A model generated the notes under the pieces. That model was not told where the DNA came from, searched no databases, and saw nothing but the letters and a program-made list of their open reading frames with translations. The position numbers and the translations under genes were made by a program. This document shows positions 58,878 to 64,000 of a stretch of 64,000 bases of DNA, in pieces; within the stretch, counting starts at the first letter, position 1; each line of letters starts with the position of its first letter. The stretch comes from Kibdelosporangium banguiense (GTDB lineage: Bacteria; Actinomycetota; Actinomycetes; Mycobacteriales; Pseudonocardiaceae): contig NZ_JAGINW010000001.1 in the NCBI RefSeq assembly GCF_017876405.1, forward strand, positions 3,857,203 to 3,921,202, written 5' to 3'.

Positions 58878-59903
58878 TCACTTGCCCCGTGCAACGTCGA
58901 TCTCATGCTGGATTGCTCTGTCGACGTCGAGTCCTAGTTTCATCACCCGCTGTTCTATCGGCTCGAATGCATCTTCGAGATCGGCGAAGGCAGCGAACGC
59001 CATCAGGTCGTCGGTCTCGGTCGCCAGCGTCGCCGCGGCTGTCCGCCAGGCCCGAAATTGCGCCTTGTTCACCGGCCGCGCCCAGTTGCGATAGTCCTCG
59101 ACGGTGCGCCGCACATGATCGAACGGATCGTCGGGCTCAGGCGCCTGGATCATGCCGAGCACGGACAGAAAATCCCAACCGCGGTTATTCATGTCGTTGA
59201 AGACTGAGGCGCACTCCTCGACCATGGCCTCGATCTCGTCCAGGCGGTAGGTGACATGCTCGGCGAGGGCCTCGCCTATTTCCATCTGGTTGTCGATTCC
59301 AGAGACGGCGAGCAACTTCCGACCGATAAGCGCCTGCATGTCCATCCCGGCGCCGAGACCGGTCTCCTCTGGCTCCAGGTACTTCTTCAGAGTGTCCGGT
59401 GGGATCGGCGACGAATAGCTCATGCTGTGCACCGGCATCGTGGTCATCATCGTGCACACCAAGTAGATGTAGATCCTGGTTGCGCTTGCCAGTGTGGCCG
59501 GACGCAATTCGTCGCGGTGGTAGGTCTCATTGCGGTACTCGTGCAGTTTCTTCAATACCCGCGCTTGGGCTACGTCGAGGATGTTTTCCCGAACCAGCAG
59601 GTCGCACTTCGCATTGAATTCGCGCTCGATCTTCTTGCGTTGAGTCTTTGAGAACACCTTCCCGCGCAACTCGTCAACGTGCTTCTGGTCGCCGAATCCG
59701 CGTGCTAAGGACTCTTCGGCGCGCTTCAGCCACTCCCCATACTCCGCGCCCCAGCGTAGCAGGTAGTCGGTCTCGCGATACATCATGAGCTCAGCTGCCG
59801 AGTCGATCATCATCAGGCCCAGTCGAAGGTGAGGTTCATCCTGTGCCGTGCCGAAACGGATCGCCTCTTCGACATGCACCACGAGGCGCTCAAGCTGTTT
59901 CAC
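58878..59903 (-). CDS. HEPN-like protein with RNETYH motif
   Basis: 341 residues, ATG start. The only motif I can see is KLHEYRNETYHRDELRP (about 146-162), which contains R-x4-H as in HEPN ribonucleases and Abi-type defence proteins. The rest is helical with Glu/Arg/Leu-rich segments. It occurs between integrase and structural genes, a frequent location of phage-encoded defence genes. I cannot exclude an unrelated helical protein. Confidence 0.55.
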   Translation of the reverse strand: MKQLERLVVHVEEAIRFGTAQDEPHLRLGLMMIDSAAELMMYRETDYLLRWGAEYGEWLKRAEESLARGFGDQKHVDELRGKVFSKTQRKKIEREFNAKCDLLVRENILDVAQARVLKKLHEYRNETYHRDELRPATLASATRIYIYLVCTMMTTMPVHSMSYSSPIPPDTLKKYLEPEETGLGAGMDMQALIGRKLLAVSGIDNQMEIGEALAEHVTYRLDEIEAMVEECASVFNDMNNRGWDFLSVLGMIQAPEPDDPFDHVRRTVEDYRNWARPVNKAQFRAWRTAAATLATETDDLMAFAAFADLEDAFEPIEQRVMKLGLDVDRAIQHEIDVARGK

Positions 59904-60055
59904 GGCGTCAAGGGTGCCTGACGGCGAGCAGGCCGGCCACCCATTTGTCGGGGAACACCGCGTACTCGCCCGTCAACCGCTCTCACGGAGCCACCCTCGA
60001 CAACAAGTCCGCCCCCAGCCATCCGCATCTGGTGTCGGCGAAACAAGGTGGGCAC

Positions 60056-60064
60056 GTGTAAACG
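60056..60064. repeat. GTGTAAACG site
   Basis: Member of the dispersed octamer family, directly before the terminator at 60069. Confidence 0.4.
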
Positions 60065-60068
60065 CAAA

Positions 60069-60101
60069 GAGCCCCCGCCTCCTAGTGAGGAGACGGGGGC
60101 T
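60069..60101 (-). terminator. Rho-independent terminator
   Basis: AGCCCCCGTCTCC / GGAGGCGGGGGCT stem with TCTTT on the minus strand, right after the stop of the gene at 60106. Same sequence type as 6046-6078. Confidence 0.8.
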
Positions 60102-60105
60102 TTCG

Positions 60106-60345
60106 TCAACGGCACGCCCGACAGACGGACTGGAGGCCGTCGGGCCGGGCGGAGTTCCGGCCGAACTCGGCGACCGGCTTATCCGTTCGGCACGACGGGC
60201 ACCGTTTGGCGGCCCGGATGATCCGCGGAACCCTGCTGGACTCGACGGCGCGGAGCCGTCGAGCTACAGCGTGCCGGATAGCGGACGCTGCGGAGGCCTT
60301 CTCGTCGGGGTCGGTGATGCCACCAACGAGTTCGTGGATGCTCAA
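60106..60345 (-). CDS. Small Zn-finger phage protein
   Basis: 79 residues from a TTG overlapping the upstream stop (TTGA) with GGAGGG seven bases before it. C-terminal CPSCRTDKPVAEFGRN...SVCRAC is a two-pair Zn ribbon often found at the start of endonuclease VII-like or HNH-type phage proteins, but here it ends the protein. Confidence 0.6.
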   Translation of the reverse strand: MSIHELVGGITDPDEKASAASAIRHAVARRLRAVESSRVPRIIRAAKRCPSCRTDKPVAEFGRNSARPDGLQSVCRACR

Positions 60346-60569
60346 ACTCGTCCCTCCGGAGAAGTCCTTGCGTCCTCTCGTCCGGAGGCCCGCTCGACGA
60401 GGTTGCCGAGAACGAGGAGGCCGTACGCGACCCGGACAACGGCCAAGTCCCACACGGTCATCGTGCCTTGGCTCTCGAAGGTGAGGAGGCCGAGGTCCAG
60501 GAGGCGGTCGGCGGCGCTGTGGCAGAGCGTGGCGAGGCGCTTGGCACAGTTCTGGACAGGGGTCTTCAT
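60342..60569 (-). CDS. Small phage protein downstream of the integrase
   Basis: 75 residues, helical and hydrophobic in the middle (VWDLAVVRVAYGLLVLGNLV). The ATG lies exactly 10 nt after the GCAGA of a bipartite early element and has no ribosome site. A recombination directionality factor would be expected near a serine integrase, but I have no motif evidence. Confidence 0.5.
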   Translation of the reverse strand: MKTPVQNCAKRLATLCHSAADRLLDLGLLTFESQGTMTVWDLAVVRVAYGLLVLGNLVERASGREDARTSPEGRV

Positions 60570-60574
60570 ACCCT

Positions 60575-60605
60575 GGAGATCTGCGAAGCGGTGCCGCCGT
60601 GCTCA
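60575..60605 (-). promoter_or_regulatory. Bipartite early element after the integrase
   Basis: Coding-strand TGAGCA-N12-TTCGCAGATCTCC. The TGA is the stop codon of the integrase gene and the element ends 10 nt before the next ATG. Confidence 0.6.
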
Positions 60606-62204
60606 CGATGCGGCGGTCTCCTCCTCGACGTTCACGACGGCGATGCCGTGGCGGTAGGTGTGCTCGGTGAGGCCGACGACGACCGGGGAATTCGCGACCA
60701 TGGTCACGCGGCGCGGGTCCCACACCTTCGAGCCGTGGTTATCCGGCGCGGACCGGCGGACGGCGATCGCGGCGTAGTTCGCCCGGAGGAGGTCGCGGCG
60801 GGCCTCCGGGTTCTCGGCCGTCGCCTCCCACGCCTCGCGCATCGTGCGGCCGGTCTCGACGACCCGTTCGTTCAGCACGCGCGGAGCGTTGAGGGCCGCT
60901 TCGCGACGAGCCTGGGCGTTCTGGAGCGCCTTGAACGCCTCCGCGGTCGCGGCCTCCGACAGGGCGGCGATGGCTGTGGTGACGGCCTCCTCGGCGGCGG
61001 AGATCTCGGCCGCGCCGCTCACCTCGCGACGCTTCAGGTACTCCGGCCGATCACCGAACGTGCCGAGGAATGTGCTCTCGACGTGCTCCTCCAGGCGCGC
61101 GGACGCGACGTAGGGAGGATGAGGACATCCGCCGTTGCTGTCGTTCCGGCAGAAGTACATCCCGCGTCCGCCGTTATGCGCCTGGGAGAAGGCAAGGAGG
61201 CGGCCACAGGACGCGCACGTCGCGACGCCGGAGAGCCAGCGCGTCGAGTGACGACCACCCGTCGTGTGATCGCTGAACGACCGGCCCAGCTCCTGAAGCC
61301 GACGCTCGGCGGCCTCGTCCACCATCGCGCGGATCGTTGCGGACTCGTCCGGCGTCAGGATGGCGGGGACTGTGACGATGTCGCCGTTGGCGTCGACCAC
61401 CGGCCTTTTCTGACCGTTCACTGTCTTGACGAGGTAGCCAGCCTGCGGGCCTCCGGTGAGGATCTTGCGAACGGTCGTCGACGACCACGCATCTGCCCTG
61501 CGCGGCGGATAGCCCTCGGAGGAATTGAGCCAGCGCGTGACGGCGCCCCAGCTCGCACCGGAGAGGATGCGGTCGGCTGCCTCACGCACGGCGCGGGCCT
61601 CCTCAGGGTGCTGTTCGAGGACGAGGCCCTTCCCGTTCGTCGCCTTCACGGGACGGAAGCCGTACGGGATCACTCCGCCGGACCAACGGCCGGATTCGCG
61701 CGAACGGCGATGCCGGGCGCGGGAGCGGTCGATCATGCGGACCCGCTCTCCGCGTGCAAGCTCGGCTGCGATGACGAAGCGGAAGCGGAATGTCGTCTCA
61801 TCGCCTGCCGAGTCGAGGCCCTTGGTGTCGATCAGGCGCGCCTCCGCGCGGACGGGCTTGCCGGTTTCAGGGTCCTTGCCTTCGATCGTGTCCATGATCA
61901 GTGCGGCGACGTTGATGCCCTCACGGGTGAGCCGGTCGACGTGCCAGGTGACCAGGGTGGACGCGCGGCACTCCCGAGCGTCGTCGAGCCAGGCCGTGAA
62001 CTCTGGCCGGTTCCGGACCGCACCGGAGATGCCGTCGTCAATGTGGATAGCGATGGGCGTGAGGTTGTCGGGGAGACACGCCTTGACGCAGTCCTCGACC
62101 ATCCCGTCCTTCGAGAGGTTCTCGTCGCCGGCAAGCTTCGAGAGACGGACGTAGATGCTCGCGGTGTTCGGCGGAGCGGCGGGTAACGTGTGGCGCGTGG
62201 CCAT
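60603..62204 (-). CDS. int: Large serine recombinase (phage integrase)
   Basis: 533 residues. The resolvase domain has IYVRLS with catalytic Ser22, then a recombinase domain (GVIPYGFRPV...YPPRRADAWSSTTVRKIL) and a zinc ribbon (CASCGRLLAF...CRNDSNGGC), followed by a coiled coil (about 400-440). It catalyses integration at attP and excision with a partner. Its start lies about 75 bases from the split host gene, so attP/attR is in between. Confidence 0.93.
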   Translation of the reverse strand: MATRHTLPAAPPNTASIYVRLSKLAGDENLSKDGMVEDCVKACLPDNLTPIAIHIDDGISGAVRNRPEFTAWLDDARECRASTLVTWHVDRLTREGINVAALIMDTIEGKDPETGKPVRAEARLIDTKGLDSAGDETTFRFRFVIAAELARGERVRMIDRSRARHRRSRESGRWSGGVIPYGFRPVKATNGKGLVLEQHPEEARAVREAADRILSGASWGAVTRWLNSSEGYPPRRADAWSSTTVRKILTGGPQAGYLVKTVNGQKRPVVDANGDIVTVPAILTPDESATIRAMVDEAAERRLQELGRSFSDHTTGGRHSTRWLSGVATCASCGRLLAFSQAHNGGRGMYFCRNDSNGGCPHPPYVASARLEEHVESTFLGTFGDRPEYLKRREVSGAAEISAAEEAVTTAIAALSEAATAEAFKALQNAQARREAALNAPRVLNERVVETGRTMREAWEATAENPEARRDLLRANYAAIAVRRSAPDNHGSKVWDPRRVTMVANSPVVVGLTEHTYRHGIAVVNVEEETAAS

Positions 62205-62290
62205 CGGTAGGTCCTCCTGACGTGCAGCGATGGTTCATCGCTCACGTCTGCGAACCGCGATGGATTTGATTACCCATATGCGAAACGTTG
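62205..62290. other. Predicted prophage end (attR)
   Basis: Between the integrase start and the host fragment. The homology to the thiamine-binding gene begins about 62278-62290, so the crossover core should lie near there. A degenerate bipartite element (CTGCGAA-N12-TGATTA on the plus strand, 62248-62272) also lies here. The exact core cannot be read without attL. Confidence 0.55.
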
Positions 62291-62454
62291 ACGGCGAATG
62301 GGACGAAGTGATGGCGGTGGTGAAGCGCGCCATCGAAGTACTGCAAGCCGACGCGCCGCGAGTGAGCCTCGTGCTCAAAGCGGACATCAGGCCGGGCTAC
62401 ACCGGGCAGATCACGGCCAAGGTCGAACGACTGGAGCAGCACCTTGATCAGTAG
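62278..62454 (+). pseudogene. 3' fragment of a thiamine-binding (MTH1187-type) protein gene
   Basis: About 58 residues (DGEWDEVMAVVKRAIEVLQADAPRVSLVLKADIRPG) match the second half of the thiamine-binding fold, normally about 100 residues. The N-terminal half is missing here and should lie at the left prophage end, outside the window. This identifies the attachment site as intragenic. Confidence 0.65.
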
Positions 62455-63298
62455 CCGGCAGATGTGGGTACTTTTCGAGACCTACCACGACGTCACGTAC
62501 TTCACCCCCGAATCCAGGGCGGCGGCCGACAAACTGGGCTGCAAAGGCGGCTGGATGGGCTACTTCGGCATGCGGGCGGCGCCCCTGGGGGCCGTCCCGC
62601 CCGAAATGGTGATCTCGACGTTCTACAACTTCCACCCATGGATGGTCCGGCGCGCGATCCCGGACGCCTGGCAGATCGCCTCGCCAGCAGACTTTCTAGC
62701 GACCCGTCTCGCTGGGGTGGACGGCGCGCTCAAGCGCATGCTCGGGCCGGCTGTGTCGACTGTTTCCGAAGCCGCAGACCTGGCGCAGGAGGCGGCCCGG
62801 CACGCGCCGATCGCTGGGCGTCCTTTGGCTGCCGCGAACGCTGCACTCGAGTCGCCTTCGCAGCCGCATCTCGCTTTGTGGCAGGCAGCGACCGTGTTGC
62901 GCGAGTCCCGTGGGGACGGTCACGTCGCCGCTCTGGTCGCCGCGCAGCTTTCTCCGGTCGAGACGTTGGTTCTGTTCGCCGCGGAACGCAAGGTTTCTCA
63001 GGCGTACATGCAGAAAGCGCGCGGCTGGTCTTCGGAGGAATGGGCCGCGGCCGAGTCCAGGCTGAGCGACCGCGGCCTCCTGTCCGACAGCTCGATCACC
63101 GAGGCCGGAACCGCCCTGCGAGCCGAGATCGAACAGCTCACCGACGAGCTCGCTTCCTCGCCCTGGCACGCTTTGGGCGCCGAGAAGACGCAGCGCCTGG
63201 CAGAGTTGTTGCGCCCCTTGGTGAAAGTACTTGCCGACCAGAACGAAGCCATGCATACCAACCCTATGGCCATCGACGCACGGTCAGTTCTCGGCTAG
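62444..63298 (+). CDS. SCO6745-family host protein
   Basis: 284 residues from a TTG (ATG at 62462 possible) overlapping the split gene. FETYHDVTYFTPE...KGGWMGYFGMRAAPLGAVPPEMVISTFYNFHPWMVRRAIPDAW is the signature of the SCO6745/SalK-like family of actinobacteria; biochemical function unknown. It is the first intact host gene beyond the prophage. Confidence 0.85.
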   Translation: MISSRQMWVLFETYHDVTYFTPESRAAADKLGCKGGWMGYFGMRAAPLGAVPPEMVISTFYNFHPWMVRRAIPDAWQIASPADFLATRLAGVDGALKRMLGPAVSTVSEAADLAQEAARHAPIAGRPLAAANAALESPSQPHLALWQAATVLRESRGDGHVAALVAAQLSPVETLVLFAAERKVSQAYMQKARGWSSEEWAAAESRLSDRGLLSDSSITEAGTALRAEIEQLTDELASSPWHALGAEKTQRLAELLRPLVKVLADQNEAMHTNPMAIDARSVLG

Positions 63299-63475
63299 GC
63301 CGTGCATCCTGCTTTGCTGGGATGGTTCCTGGCGTCGCCGCGCTGGTCGTCTTCGGGCATCTCAGCGGCGGCGCCGGAGCCGGCCCGGCTGATCTCGTTT
63401 CCTTGGGCGAGGTCGCTTAGGCGGTGGGCCTCTGCGCGTGCTCGTCCCCATGAGGGTTTGCACATGAGGGCTCCC

Positions 63476-63886
63476 TTAGCGGGTTTCCTGGATGCGGATC
63501 AAGTTGCCTGCTGGGTCGCGGAAGGCGCAGTCGCGGATTCCGTACGGCTGCTCGGTCGGCTCCTGGACTACCTCGGCGTCGCCGGCTTGCACCTGCTCGA
63601 ATGTGCTGTCGAGGTCCGGGGTGGCCAGGAGGATCCAGCCGTAGGTCCCCTTGGCCATCATTGTGGCGATTGTGTTGCGTTCTTCGTCGGTGATTCCGGG
63701 GTCGGCGGCCGGTGGGGCCAGCAGGATGGAGGTGCCTGGCTGGCCGGGTGGGCCGACCGTGATCCAGCGCATCTTGCCCTGGCCCACGTCGGTGCGGACC
63801 TCGAAGCCGAGTACGTCGCGATAGAAGGCCACGGAGGCCTCGGGGTCGTCATGGGGGAGGACCGTCGTGTGGATGGTGATGTCCAT
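63476..63886 (-). CDS. VOC-family (glyoxalase/bleomycin-resistance-like) protein
   Basis: 136 residues. FYRDVLGFEVRTDVG, WITVGPPGQPGTSILLAPP and FRDPAGNLIRIQETR give the paired beta-alpha-beta-beta-beta units with a terminal metal-ligand Glu. Host metabolic gene. The region 63887-64000 after it has no visible feature. Confidence 0.85.
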   Translation of the reverse strand: MDITIHTTVLPHDDPEASVAFYRDVLGFEVRTDVGQGKMRWITVGPPGQPGTSILLAPPAADPGITDEERNTIATMMAKGTYGWILLATPDLDSTFEQVQAGDAEVVQEPTEQPYGIRDCAFRDPAGNLIRIQETR

Positions 63887-64000
63887 GGCGATCATGCTAG
63901 GTGCGTCCGCGCGACTTGACTTCTTGAATCCTGACCGATCTGGCCAGGCCGGGCCGTGACGTCTGTCAGGAGAATCGGGCTGTGCACTCTTTGGCGTTGG

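Noticed and set aside
1..62204. Two separate prophages, left and right of the accessory block
   Set aside because: The two arms are complementary (replication on the left, structure and integrase on the right) and share the same dispersed motifs, so one split phage is simpler.

Overview
The window is almost entirely one prophage of a high-G+C actinomycete. The evidence is the GC-rich third codon positions, GTG/TTG starts with GGAGG-type ribosome sites, actinophage-type small Zn-binding proteins and host-type actinobacterial flanking genes. I cannot name the genus. Nearly all phage genes lie on the minus strand and are read from about 62 kb down to position 1. The left end of the prophage is outside the window.

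Layout, right to left. 62.3-64 kb is host DNA: the 3' piece of a thiamine-binding (MTH1187-type) gene that looks split by integration, an SCO6745-like gene and a VOC-family gene. 60.1-62.2 kb holds a large serine integrase and two small genes. 57.5-60 kb holds a HEPN-like gene, two small plus-strand membrane proteins and two tRNA genes. 54.5-57.2 kb holds an HNH nuclease, three virion-like proteins and the small terminase. 44.8-54.5 kb is the head module (TerL, portal, MuF-like, scaffold, lambda D-like and E-like proteins, connectors, tail tube). 35.4-44.7 kb is the tail module (frameshifted chaperones, tape measure, distal and minor tail proteins). 33.5-34.8 kb holds holin-like proteins and a dNMP kinase. 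32.2-33.3 kb holds a small HTH protein that may be the repressor.

21.3-32.1 kb is an accessory block unlike the rest. It contains two tandem pentapeptide-repeat membrane proteins, an NAD-dependent epimerase, an XRE/TPR regulator, five small minus-strand genes, and a low-GC cassette (21.62-24.30 kb) with a radical-SAM/SPASM enzyme, a proline/glycine-rich membrane protein and a small CxxC protein. The cassette is bounded by inverted repeats and interrupts a gene whose two halves rejoin in frame.

1-21.3 kb is the early and replication arm, also minus strand: Cas4-like nuclease, SSB-like protein, Lsr2-like domain, LAGLIDADG endonuclease, resolvase-like protein, endolysin, primase-helicase, family A DNA polymerase, sigma-like factor, several Zn-binding proteins, SprT-like protease, lipoprotein, HicA-like protein and a C5 cytosine methyltransferase cut by the window edge.

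The most unusual signal is regulatory. A bipartite element, which reads TGAGCA-N12-CTCGCAGA on the coding strand with invariant spacing, precedes early genes, and in three cases ends exactly 10 nt before an ATG, as expected of promoters giving leaderless mRNAs. A 16-bp palindrome (ACCGAGA-NN-TCTCGGT), a GTGTAAAC octamer and a CGTCAAG-N5-CTTGACG inverted repeat are also scattered over the phage parts and resemble stoperator systems.
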